A stretch of 8,812 nucleotides of DNA from Promethearchaeota archaeon (GCA_016839655.1 JAEOTW010000099.1:1-8812); one strand, 5' to 3'; positions 1 through 6,877 are shown, numbered from the stretch's first letter. The notes: generated by a model from the letters alone, not told the origin. A program made the numbers and translations.

Positions 1-1168
1 AAGAAATCGTGCCATTGAATCTATCAAACAGGAACTAAGAGAGCGTCTCCCACAGCTTGATATGATCGAGGCACACAGATTGAAGCAAAGAACTCTTTAT
101 GATATAGAGATGCTTGAAGAAACAGGTTTTTGTAAGGGAATTGAAAATTATTCTCGGCATTTTGATGGTAGGAAACCTGGGGAAAAACCATATTGTTTTC
201 TTGATTATTTCCAAAAAGATTTTTTGATGTTTATTGATGAAAGTCACAGAACTATTCCTCAGATTCATGGAATGAATCGCGGAGACTATTCTCGAAAAAA
301 AGCTCTCATTGAATATGGTTTTAGACTTCCAAGTGCTTTTGATAACCGACCACTTACTTATGATGAATTTTCAAAATATATGAAAAATGTAATTTTTGTG
401 TCTGCAACACCAGGTGATTATGAACTCGGGATTTCTGAATCCATTGTTGAACAAATAATTCGACCTACTGGACTTGTTGATCCTCATGTAGAAATTAGAA
501 AAACAAAAGGTCAGATTGACAATCTTATTAGTGAGATTCATAACACTATTGCTCGTGGTGATAGAGCTCTTGTCACCACTCTTACTAAAAGACTTGCTGA
601 AGAGCTTACTGAGTTTTTAGCTGAAAAGGAAATTAAAACAAGATACCTTCATGCTGAAATAGATACTCTTGAACGGTCTGAAATAATTAGGCAACTTCGA
701 TTAAAAAAATTTGATGTTTTAGTTGGTATCAACTTACTTAGGGAAGGGCTTGATATTCCAGAAGTAGGTTTTATTGGAATCCTTGATGCAGATAAAGAAG
801 GTTTTTTACGTGATCAAAGAAGCCTTATTCAGATAATTGGGCGAGCTGCAAGAAATGTAAATTCAAAAGTAGTGCTTTATGCAGACAATGTAACTGATTC
901 AATTCAAAGAGCTCTCGAGGAGACAAAAAGAAGAAGAGATATGCAAATTAAATTTAATAAAAAACATGGTATTGTTCCTACTACAATTATTAAACAAATA
1001 AAAGAAAAAATTGCAGACATAAAAGATGTAAAATACATTCCTAAAAAAGACATTCCTAAAATGATAGTCGACCTTGAAATTGAAATGAGAAGGGAAGCAG
1101 ATGAACTAAATTTTGAAAAAGCAATTTATCTAAGAGATAGAATTAATAAATTAAAACAAAACTTATAG
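1..1168 (+). CDS. uvrB: UvrABC excinuclease subunit B, C-terminal part (5' end outside window)
   Basis: UvrB is the damage-verifying helicase-like subunit of bacterial-type nucleotide excision repair; it is loaded by UvrA and recruits the nuclease UvrC. The reading frame is already open at base 2, giving 388 visible residues; by comparison with E. coli UvrB about 260 N-terminal residues, including the Walker A region, are missing. Visible landmarks in order are GIENYSR, the DESH box (helicase motif II) about residue 79 of the visible part, GFRLPSA.DNRP, SATPG (motif III), [32 protein letters not shown] (motif V), and QIIGRAARN (motif VI). A C-terminal UVR motif ([15 protein letters not shown]), the UvrC contact, ends the protein. 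The frame is intact to TAG at 1166-1168. The ATG at 62 is internal and not the start. Identification is very secure. The family is bacterial in origin and occurs in some mesophilic archaea. Confidence 0.97.
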   Translation, partial: RNRAIESIKQELRERLPQLDMIEAHRLKQRTLYDIEMLEETGFCKGIENYSRHFDGRKPGEKPYCFLDYFQKDFLMFIDESHRTIPQIHGMNRGDYSRKKALIEYGFRLPSAFDNRPLTYDEFSKYMKNVIFVSATPGDYELGISESIVEQIIRPTGLVDPHVEIRKTKGQIDNLISEIHNTIARGDRALVTTLTKRLAEELTEFLAEKEIKTRYLHAEIDTLERSEIIRQLRLKKFDVLVGINLLREGLDIPEVGFIGILDADKEGFLRDQRSLIQIIGRAARNVNSKVVLYADNVTDSIQRALEETKRRRDMQIKFNKKHGIVPTTIIKQIKEKIADIKDVKYIPKKDIPKMIVDLEIEMRREADELNFEKAIYLRDRINKLKQNL

Positions 1169-1169
1169 A

Positions 1170-1175
1170 TTTTTT
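1170..1175 (+). terminator. Candidate oligo-T terminator after uvrB
   Basis: A run of six T residues begins two bases after the uvrB stop codon. Archaeal RNA polymerase commonly stops at short T-runs without a hairpin, and none is visible here. The call rests only on position and composition. Confidence 0.35.
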
Positions 1176-1297
1176 CAAAGTTTTAAAATTTCCATCAGTT
1201 AACCTTAAGTTATTAAATCTGGTGCATATCACTATGAACAATCACTATATACATTAAAATCCCAATTTAAAAATTATTATAGAAATAAATAGGTATG

Positions 1298-1318
1298 AAT
1301 TGTTTACCCAATTGTTTA
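1298..1318. repeat. Tandem 9-bp direct repeat AATTGTTTA separated by CCC
   Basis: Two exact copies of AATTGTTTA (1298-1306 and 1310-1318) sit at a 12-base period just beyond the stop codon of the minus-strand gene. In such AT-rich sequence a short repeat may be chance. The position at a 3' end argues against a promoter operator. Confidence 0.5.
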
Positions 1319-1335
1319 TGTCTAGTTCTTGATTT

Positions 1336-2097
1336 TTATATTCCTGCATTGAATGAGGGTGATGGTTTCTCACAACCTATGGTGTCGTAAATTAATTGGA
1401 AAATAAACATACTTACACCTGCAAATTCCCAATTCTTAAACCACATTATATCAAATATAACAGAAATTATTGGAAGTCCTTCAAAAAATTTACTGAAAAA
1501 ACTTACTATTCCACATCTAATAAGATATACATAGTAAAGGATTAATAAAGTCTTACATATCGTTGAATAATTTCTGAAAGGCAAACTCTCAGAGTTTTCG
1601 TTTAACCCTTCAAGTGATGTAATCCTATCATAGAGTTCTTGGTCGTCCATGATAAAATTATTCAAATCATCAAGAATCTCAGGATTTGTAATTTCAACTG
1701 ATTCTACAGTATCTATAACATTTTTTTCTCCAAGAATCTTTGTAATTTCACAACCTTTCAAGTAGGAAGATTCAAGGTAATCATGTGTAACGCTTGATTC
1801 AGTAAAAAGCAATGAGACAAGAAGTTTTGGTTTCTTTAAAAATAAATTTTTAAATATAACTTTACTATCGAAATCCCATGTTATATAACTATTATCATTT
1901 TTCCATTCATCAATAATTTGATTTAATAATTCATTTACTTCAGGTTTATTTGATACCTCAATTATTGTTTCAAAAAGATAATTATTAGGTTCCATCTGTT
2001 CTTTTTTTAACTCATTTGTTGATACTATGGGTTGAAAAGCAAGTCCGATAAACAACAGCGTTATTCCAATAACCATTGATTTTAAAATATTTTTCAT
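1336..2097 (-). CDS. Hypothetical secreted or membrane-anchored protein with four cysteines
   Basis: The protein is 253 residues and I do not recognise its family. It opens with a lysine-containing head (MKNILK) and a hydrophobic stretch at about residues 7-21 (MVIGITLLFIGLAF), followed by QPIVSTNE, which looks like a signal peptide or N-terminal anchor; there is no lipobox cysteine. The middle (about 30-170) is acidic and probably mostly helical. The C-terminal third has three hydrophobic segments at about 179-201, 207-220 and 224-241, so it may be membrane-embedded. Cysteines fall at about 116, 181, 195 and 242. The start is one of two adjacent ATGs (2100 or 2097); GAAGTGA at 2108-2102 leaves four bases before the ATG at 2097, a better spacing than one base. 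A longer frame from 2121 would begin inside the promoter palindrome without a ribosome site. The gene is monocistronic: convergent with uvrB and divergent from the kinase cluster. Confidence 0.8.
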   Translation of the reverse strand: MKNILKSMVIGITLLFIGLAFQPIVSTNELKKEQMEPNNYLFETIIEVSNKPEVNELLNQIIDEWKNDNSYITWDFDSKVIFKNLFLKKPKLLVSLLFTESSVTHDYLESSYLKGCEITKILGEKNVIDTVESVEITNPEILDDLNNFIMDDQELYDRITSLEGLNENSESLPFRNYSTICKTLLILYYVYLIRCGIVSFFSKFFEGLPIISVIFDIMWFKNWEFAGVSMFIFQLIYDTIGCEKPSPSFNAGI

Positions 2098-2101
2098 CAT
2101 T

Positions 2102-2111
2102 TCACTTCCCC
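2102..2111 (-). promoter_or_regulatory. Ribosome binding site of the secreted protein gene
   Basis: On the minus strand GGGGAAGTGA precedes the paired ATGATG. It resembles the archaeal GGAGGTGA consensus with one change, and it decides for a start at 2100/2097 rather than 2121. Confidence 0.6.
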
Positions 2112-2121
2112 GTATAATCAA

Positions 2122-2136
2122 AATAGATTATCTATT
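2122..2136. repeat. 15-bp palindrome at the secreted protein promoter
   Basis: AATAGAT, a central T, then ATCTATT form a perfect odd palindrome (2122-2128, 2129, 2130-2136). It abuts the candidate TATA box and lies 22 or more bases before the start codon, between the box and the expected transcript start. This is a typical position for a repressor operator, though no regulator is known. Confidence 0.5.
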
Positions 2137-2154
2137 ATATAAACTTTATATACA
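2137..2154 (-). promoter_or_regulatory. Candidate TATA promoter of the secreted protein gene
   Basis: The minus strand reads GTATATAAAGTTTATATA across 2154-2137, giving two overlapping TATA-like elements. The nearer one (TTTATATA, 2144-2137) would place the transcript start near 2114, leaving a short leader that just contains the ribosome site. The farther one would start near 2124. Predicted from sequence and spacing only. Confidence 0.5.
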
Positions 2155-2225
2155 AATCTATAATAATTGTCAGATATCCTTACATATTTCTCCTTTTAGT
2201 ATAATTTTTATATCTTCCAAATACT

Positions 2226-2246
2226 TTAGGAAACGTTAGGAAAACG
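2226..2246. repeat. Tandem direct repeat TTAGGAAACG / TTAGGAAAACG
   Basis: Two head-to-tail copies (2226-2235 and 2236-2246) differ only by one extra A. The 10-base period is about one turn of the helix, so both would face the same side of DNA. The repeat lies about 130 bases upstream of the minus-strand gene and 320 upstream of the kinase. It could be a regulator site; function is inference. Confidence 0.5.
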
Positions 2247-2282
2247 GATAAAATCTATTTTTAATTACCTGATAAAGGATGA

Positions 2283-2331
2283 AGGGGGATGAATAGAAAA
2301 TTATATCCATTTTTTCAGGGAATTTCCCCCT
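2283..2331. repeat. Inverted repeat AGGGGGA ... TCCCCCT with nested GGGAATTTCCC
   Basis: AGGGGGA at 2283-2289 pairs with TCCCCCT at 2325-2331 across a 35-base loop. The right arm overlaps an 11-bp palindrome, GGGAA-T-TTCCC, at 2318-2328, so two alternative pairings exist. The G/C-runs stand out in AT-rich surroundings. No known riboswitch or RNA family is recognised. Confidence 0.4.
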
Positions 2332-2439
2332 CACCTCATATTTAAAATACATTATAGGTATTTAAATCTGTGCTAATAAGTATCACATATTAAAAAATAT
2401 AAGCTTAATAAAAAAATATATTTCTAGCGAAGATATTTT

Positions 2440-2453
2440 ATATTTAAAATATA
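2440..2453 (+). promoter_or_regulatory. Candidate TATA promoter of the kinase cluster
   Basis: ATATTTAAAATATA contains a TATA-like TTTAAAATA (2443-2451). A transcript start 24-27 bases downstream would fall near 2474, just before the ATG at 2479 of the small ORF and about 90 bases before the kinase start. The box is the centre of an exact 15-bp palindrome, TATATTT-A-AAATATA (2439-2453). A second copy of ATATTTAAAATA at 2338-2349 is an alternative upstream promoter. Confidence 0.4.
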
Positions 2454-2478
2454 TTTAGATTATTTGCTACTTGGAAAA

Positions 2479-2565
2479 ATGGGATATGGGATGTACAATA
2501 AACTATCAGAATGCATTAGTGAAAATACTGTTTTTATCATAAAGTTAATTTTAGGAGGACTTTAA
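2479..2565 (+). CDS. Possible 28-residue leader peptide ending on the kinase start
   Basis: An ORF from ATG 2479 encodes MGYGMYNKLSECISENTV then FIIKLILGGL and stops at TAA 2563-2565, whose last A is the first base of the kinase ATG (TAATG). Its last codons contain the kinase's AGGAGG. There is no ribosome site before 2479, but the predicted transcript start near 2474 would make it almost leaderless, a mode common in archaea. It could couple translation to the kinase or be chance; the peptide matches nothing I know. Confidence 0.2.
   Translation: MGYGMYNKLSECISENTVFIIKLILGGL
2553..2558 (+). promoter_or_regulatory. Ribosome binding site of the histidine kinase
   Basis: AGGAGG stands six bases before the ATG at 2565. 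It is a strong match to the 16S 3' end and fixes the kinase start. Confidence 0.75.
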
Positions 2566-5564
2566 TGAAGGAAGAACCAGATATTGTTAAAGAGTTAAGA
2601 AATGCAGAAAAATTTGGATTACTGGAAGGACTTTTTAAGGGTGCTATTGAAGAGTTGGAAGTACCTAATGGGTCTACAGAAAATAATAACCAAAGAAGCT
2701 GTATGAATGAAAAGAAGGAAAAAACCAATAATCGTGAAGAACTAGATATAAAAGAAAAATATCAAACAATTTTTGAAAATTATACTATAGCAATTACTTT
2801 AGCAGATAATCATGAAAGGATAATTTCTTGGAATAAATATGCTGAAGAACTTTTAAATATGAATGAAAAGGAGTTATATTTGACACCAGTTCGTTCACTT
2901 TATCCCGAAGAAGAATGGCAAAAATTACGAGCTGAAAACATTAGACAAAAAGGAATTAAGTATCGCATGGAAACAAGGATGATTAAGAAAAATAAAGGGC
3001 TTTTAGATGTTGAGATTTCCTTGTGTGTTCTAAAAGGAAAATATGGAAAAATCGCAGGTTCAGTTGGTATTATTAAAGATATTTCAAGACTTAAGGAAAC
3101 AGAACGAGAATTAAAAACATCAGAAGAGAAATATAAAACGATATTTGAAAACTCTGCAGTTGCGTTAACTCTTACTGATGAACAAGAAAGAATTATTTCA
3201 TGGAACAAATGTGCAGAAAAAATTCTTGGAATGAATAAAGATGATTTATATTTAAAACCAGTTAAATTTCTCTATCCTAAGGAAGAATGGAAAAAAATCC
3301 GCTCCCAAAATATTAGGCAAAAAGGTTTACAATATCATTTAGAAACAAAGGTTTTAAATAAAAATAATGAAACTGTTGATGTAGATTTATCTCTAAGTGT
3401 TTTAAAAAATTTTAAAGGAAAAATTATAGGTTCCATAGGTGTTCTTCAAGACATTTCAATATATAAAAATATGGAAAAAAATCTCAAAGAAAGTTTAGAC
3501 AAATTTAGAGATCTAGCAGAAGAATCACCAAACATGATTTTTATAAATAAGAATGGTAAAATATTATATGCAAATAAAAAGTGTGAGGAATTAATGGGTT
3601 ATCATAGAAAAGAATTCTATTCACCTAAATTTAATTTTTTAAAACTAATTGCCCCAGATAATAGGGATTTTATAATGAAAAATTTTAAAAAGCATACTGC
3701 TGGAAAAAATATTAGACCATATGAATATGCACTTGTTTCTAAGGAGGGAAAAAGGATAGAAGCAATCATTGCAACAAAATTAATAAATTATGAAGGTGGA
3801 AAAGCCATTCTTGGGATAATTACTGATATTACAGATAGAAAGATAATGGAAGAAAAATTGCGAGATAGCGAATGGAAATATCGAACTGTTTTTGAAAATG
3901 CAAATGATGAAATCATATATATAGATAAAAGCGGGACAATACTAGACGTAAATAAAAAGGTAAAGGATGTCTTTGGATATAGTCCTAATGAATTAATCGG
4001 AAAAAAATTTAATAAACTTGGTTTCACAACCTTAAAAGACTTACCAAAACTTATGAAGATATTTAAAAATGTAATTTTAAAAGGAAAATCAATGGATAAA
4101 ATAGAATTAGAAATAAAAAATAAAAATGGTAGTAAAAATATTCTTGAAGCTAGTGTCAATCCTGTTGTTAAGAATGGTAAAACCGTCGGACTTCTTTCGA
4201 TTGTAAGAGATATAACTGAAAGAAAACAGTTAGAAAACAAATTATATAGACAAAATGAAATTAACGCTTTAAGAGCAGATATATGGGAAAAAGCTGTCAA
4301 TATAAACTCAGAAGAAAAATTAATAAAGAAATTATTAGAAACTATAGGAGAATTTTTAAATGTTGATAAAGCAAGTTTTTTAAGAATCAATCATCAAAAA
4401 AAGATGGTCATTAGTGAGATTCAATGGAGGAAAAGAGGCAAAATACAAAAAGTGAAAATAAAAATTCCTTATTGGATGGTCAAACGGTTTTTTAGTAAAT
4501 CACATATAATAATTAATCTAAAAAATATTCCTTCTTTAGCAAGACCTATTGTATCACCTATGTTTAAGAAATATAATCTAAAATCTAGCTTGATAATACC
4601 TTATGGGGATATTGATCATCCTAGTGGTTATTTTACTGCTGATGATTGCAAGTCACAAAGAGAATGGAAAGAAGATGAAATTGATTTATTTTCTGAAGTA
4701 TCAAGAATTATTCAATTAAAGGGCGACCAGATTAAATCAGAGGAAGCTATTATTATGAAGAATAAAAATCTAGAAGAAACACAAGAAAAACTTTATAATC
4801 TCAATAAAAGTCTTGATGAAAAAGTTAGAGATCGAACTGATGAGGTTAATAAACTTCTTACACAGAAAGACAATTTCATTAATCAACTTGGTCATGATCT
4901 TAAGAATCCATTAACCCCACTTGTAAATCTTCTACCCATGATAGAAAGAACAGAAACCGATCCTAAATCAAAAGAAGCACTCCAAGTATTACATAGAAAT
5001 GTCGATCGTATTAAAAGAATTGTAGTTCAGACTCTTGAGCTTGCAGAGCTTAATAAACAAGACCATTACATCAATTTTGAAAACATAAACTTATATGAGG
5101 AAGCAGAAAACAGTATCAAGGATCAACAAATAATGTATAATGAAAAGGAGATAAAATTAAAAAATAATATTGATAAAAATATTATAGTAAAAGCAGGAAA
5201 AGTACAATTAAATGAGGTTTTTATAAATCTTATCAATAATGCTGTTAAATACAGCCCCGTTAAGAGTAATATTACTATTGATGCACATGATGATGGAGAA
5301 TTTGTTACCGTATCTGTGAAGGATTCTGGTATTGGCATGACAACAGATCAGATTGATAATATATTTGATGAGTTTTATAAGGTTGATGAATCTAGACATG
5401 ATTTTGATTCTTGTGGTCTTGGTTTGAGTATTTGTAAGCGCATTATTGAAAAACATGGTGGAAGAATTTGGGTTGAAAGTTCAGGTATTGGAAAAGGTAG
5501 TATATTTTATTTTACTATTCCAAGAGGTCCTAAAATAGAAAAGGTGAAAATTATAAAGAATTAA
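2565..5564 (+). CDS. Soluble multi-PAS/GAF sensor histidine kinase
   Basis: This 999-residue kinase should autophosphorylate on histidine in response to a cytoplasmic cue and pass the phosphate to the receiver encoded 21 bases downstream. No membrane segment or signal peptide is visible. Domains in order: charged N-terminus (1-60); PAS1 (about 64-180); PAS2 (188-304); PAS3 (310-428); PAS4 (434-555), each ending in a DIS/DIT motif; GAF (about 572-720); coiled coil (about 722-768); HisKA with phospho-acceptor H777 in GHDLKNPLTPL; HATPase with N box NLINNAVKY (N888, N892), G1 box DSGIGM (D920), F box IFDEFYKV (933-940) and G2 box GLGLSICKRIIEKHGG (951-966). All catalytic motifs are intact. PAS1 and PAS2 are a tandem duplication. 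The signal is unknown; haem, flavin or a small ligand are possible for PAS/GAF. The start has AGGAGG at ideal spacing. Confidence 0.95.
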   Translation: MKEEPDIVKELRNAEKFGLLEGLFKGAIEELEVPNGSTENNNQRSCMNEKKEKTNNREELDIKEKYQTIFENYTIAITLADNHERIISWNKYAEELLNMNEKELYLTPVRSLYPEEEWQKLRAENIRQKGIKYRMETRMIKKNKGLLDVEISLCVLKGKYGKIAGSVGIIKDISRLKETERELKTSEEKYKTIFENSAVALTLTDEQERIISWNKCAEKILGMNKDDLYLKPVKFLYPKEEWKKIRSQNIRQKGLQYHLETKVLNKNNETVDVDLSLSVLKNFKGKIIGSIGVLQDISIYKNMEKNLKESLDKFRDLAEESPNMIFINKNGKILYANKKCEELMGYHRKEFYSPKFNFLKLIAPDNRDFIMKNFKKHTAGKNIRPYEYALVSKEGKRIEAIIATKLINYEGGKAILGIITDITDRKIMEEKLRDSEWKYRTVFENANDEIIYIDKSGTILDVNKKVKDVFGYSPNELIGKKFNKLGFTTLKDLPKLMKIFKNVILKGKSMDKIELEIKNKNGSKNILEASVNPVVKNGKTVGLLSIVRDITERKQLENKLYRQNEINALRADIWEKAVNINSEEKLIKKLLETIGEFLNVDKASFLRINHQKKMVISEIQWRKRGKIQKVKIKIPYWMVKRFFSKSHIIINLKNIPSLARPIVSPMFKKYNLKSSLIIPYGDIDHPSGYFTADDCKSQREWKEDEIDLFSEVSRIIQLKGDQIKSEEAIIMKNKNLEETQEKLYNLNKSLDEKVRDRTDEVNKLLTQKDNFINQLGHDLKNPLTPLVNLLPMIERTETDPKSKEALQVLHRNVDRIKRIVVQTLELAELNKQDHYINFENINLYEEAENSIKDQQIMYNEKEIKLKNNIDKNIIVKAGKVQLNEVFINLINNAVKYSPVKSNITIDAHDDGEFVTVSVKDSGIGMTTDQIDNIFDEFYKVDESRHDFDSCGLGLSICKRIIEKHGGRIWVESSGIGKGSIFYFTIPRGPKIEKVKIIKN
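2754..3458 (+). repeat. Internal tandem duplication of PAS1 and PAS2 in the kinase gene
   Basis: Residues 64-174 (bases 2754-3086) and 188-298 (bases 3126-3458) align without gaps at an offset of 124 residues (372 bases). By hand count 65 of 111 positions are identical. Shared blocks include ERIISWNK, the LYP.EEW segment and NIRQKG. PAS3 and PAS4 do not share these blocks, so the duplication concerns only the first two domains. Confidence 0.9.
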
Positions 5565-5585
5565 AAATTTAAAAGGTGAGAAATA

Positions 5586-5957
5586 ATGAAGAAAAAGATT
5601 ATGGTAGTTGATGACGAGCCAGATCAAATTTTTACAGCTAAAATGATTCTTGAAGATTTGAGCAATGAATATGAAGTAATCGGAGTGTCCAGCGGTAGTC
5701 AATGTATTGAGTTATTGAAAAATAACCAGATTCCAGATATTATATTTTTGGATATTATGATGCCTGGTATGAATGGATGGGATGTCGCAGCTGAAATCAA
5801 AAAAAATCCTAAATGGAAAAAAATTCCTTTAGTTTTTTTAACAGCTAAAACAGATTCTCTTAGCGCTACATTTGGTAAAATTGTCAGTGAGGAATATATC
5901 TTAAAACCATTTGAAATAAATGACCTTAAGAAAAGTATTGATAAGTTTTTAGATTGA
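5586..5957 (+). CDS. Single-domain response regulator (CheY-like receiver)
   Basis: The 123-residue protein is a stand-alone receiver with no output domain. The acidic pair D9/D10 (VVDDEP), phospho-acceptor D56 (IIFLDIMMPGMNGWD), T86 (VFLTAK) and K107 (ILKPFE) are all present, so it should accept phosphate from the upstream kinase and change partner binding. The ATG at 5586 follows AGGTGA (5574-5579) by six bases. The gene starts 21 bases after the kinase stop, and its TGA (5955-5957) is five bases before, or overlapped by, the start of the next gene; all three are probably one transcript. With no output domain of its own, it must act on another protein. The neighbouring winged-helix-like protein is the natural candidate, but a phosphorelay or motility role cannot be excluded. 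Confidence 0.95.
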   Translation: MKKKIMVVDDEPDQIFTAKMILEDLSNEYEVIGVSSGSQCIELLKNNQIPDIIFLDIMMPGMNGWDVAAEIKKNPKWKKIPLVFLTAKTDSLSATFGKIVSEEYILKPFEINDLKKSIDKFLD

Positions 5958-5962
5958 TAGAG

Positions 5963-6859
5963 ATGAAAGAAATAGAAAATTCCGATCTTCTCAAAGAGGT
6001 AATAAAAGGTCTTTATACTACCGTGAGTAGGAGAACTACTCAAAGCTTTGCAGTTGCAGTTATAGATACTATAATAAAAACTATTGAGGAAAGATATGAT
6101 TTTTTAAAGCATGTTCAAATTAATCGTTCTGGAGAATTAACAGATTTTATTGACATTTCCCCTGATTTAAACTCTGTTCATCCTGCAAAAATTGGTAAAT
6201 CTATAGAAGCAATAGTTCAAGTAGTATACATGGACCTTAGAGAGAAGGCCGGAGTATATTTTATAAATGAGGTTAAAAGAAATATTGATGAAGATATTAT
6301 TATGAAGCTTAGGGAGTGTGGTGTAGATTTAGAGCTTCTTATGCTTCAACAACATTATTTATATAGTAGACATGAGAGAAAAAAGGAAAAAAATGATAAA
6401 AATATTAAATCTAAGGATGGAAAAAAAACCCTGGATAACGTAAGTATGTTAGGTTATACAGAGGAGAACATCTCTTCTTGGAATTACGATCCTAAGACTA
6501 AGATTTGTATTCTTTATGATAAAGATGGTAAAGAATTAGATCGCTTAAATCTAGATACAATTATTAGGAATTATATTGGGTTTTTAACAAAAGAAGGCGT
6601 CATTGAACCACAAAAAGACTATATAGAAAATGAAAAAAAAGAAAGAATTGAAATTAATAATAAAGAGTTTGAGCTTTTAAAAATATTACATGCAAAAGAT
6701 ATTGATATTTTAACTGCAGCTAATCTTTTGAAAGTAACTGAAAAACAACTTAATTTTATGGTTAATAGATTATTAAGACTTGAGATGTTACATTATATTT
6801 CTACTGATGAAGTGGCTCTAACAGATACTGGTATGAACCATGTTGAGGAGAAAAAATAG
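5963..6859 (+). CDS. Unknown protein with C-terminal winged-helix-like region, co-encoded with two-component system
   Basis: I do not recognise the full protein (298 residues). The C-terminal part, about 232-294, looks like a winged helix: NKEFELLKIL, then AANLLKVTEKQLNFMVNRLLRLEML as a probable helix-turn-helix, then HYISTDEVALTDTGM as a wing. This layout is common in archaeal DNA-binding proteins. The N-terminal part (1-137) is mostly helical without membrane segments and contains IDISPDLNSVHPAKIGKSIEAI; a lysine-rich linker (138-156) and a middle segment (160-217) with alternating strands and an acidic, lysine-rich turn (ILYDKDGKELDRL) follow. The start is ambiguous: ATG 5963, five bases after the receiver's stop, or TTG 5954, which overlaps that stop as TTGA and adds three residues. 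Neither has a clear ribosome site, which suggests translational coupling. Its place suggests it is the output partner of the receiver; this is inference. Confidence 0.85.
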   Translation: MKEIENSDLLKEVIKGLYTTVSRRTTQSFAVAVIDTIIKTIEERYDFLKHVQINRSGELTDFIDISPDLNSVHPAKIGKSIEAIVQVVYMDLREKAGVYFINEVKRNIDEDIIMKLRECGVDLELLMLQQHYLYSRHERKKEKNDKNIKSKDGKKTLDNVSMLGYTEENISSWNYDPKTKICILYDKDGKELDRLNLDTIIRNYIGFLTKEGVIEPQKDYIENEKKERIEINNKEFELLKILHAKDIDILTAANLLKVTEKQLNFMVNRLLRLEMLHYISTDEVALTDTGMNHVEEKK

Positions 6860-6877
6860 GGGAAAAGTTCCTTTAAT

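Larger units (their letters stand above)
1169..1335. other. Convergent intergenic region between uvrB and the secreted protein gene
   Basis: This 167-base AT-rich gap lies between two genes that point at each other, so it should hold 3' ends only. It contains the T-run at 1170-1175 and two short direct repeats: ATCACTAT at 1228-1235 and 1241-1248, and AATTGTTTA at 1298-1306 and 1310-1318. Only trivial ORFs occur (for example eight codons at 1234). No RNA gene was recognised. Confidence 0.6.
2122..2564. other. 443-base divergent intergenic region
   Basis: This gap separates the divergently transcribed secreted protein and histidine kinase genes and is long for such a compact window. It holds, from left to right: the minus-strand promoter and its palindrome; a tandem 10/11-bp repeat (2226-2246); a G-run/C-run inverted repeat (2283-2331) with a nested GGGAATTTCCC; two copies of ATATTTAAAATA (2338-2349 and 2440-2451), the second being the likely kinase TATA box; and a 28-codon ORF ending on the kinase start. 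No tRNA, riboswitch or longer ORF was recognised. Confidence 0.6.

Noticed and set aside
62..1168. ATG at 62 as the start of uvrB
   Set aside because: The frame is open to the left edge and the preceding 20 residues ([15 protein letters not shown]) also match UvrB, so this ATG is internal.
2239..2313. 24-codon minus-strand ORF preceded by GAGGTGA in the divergent gap
   Set aside because: The GAGGTGA is about 18 bases from its ATG, too far for initiation, and the peptide has no features.
3788..4390. 200-codon minus-strand ORF inside the kinase gene
   Set aside because: It is antisense to PAS4/GAF coding sequence, has a leucine/phenylalanine/serine-rich composition typical of antisense AT-rich DNA, and matches no family.
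5954..5962. TTG start overlapping the receiver stop for the third gene
   Set aside because: It adds only three residues, has no ribosome site and uses a rare start; ATG 5963 is preferred, though the TTG cannot be excluded.
6860..6877. Small GGAA-AAG-TTCC hairpin between the convergent stops
   Set aside because: A four-base stem is too weak to call a bidirectional terminator; the A-run at 6851-6856 could end pepD transcripts as oligo-T, but this is not distinctive.
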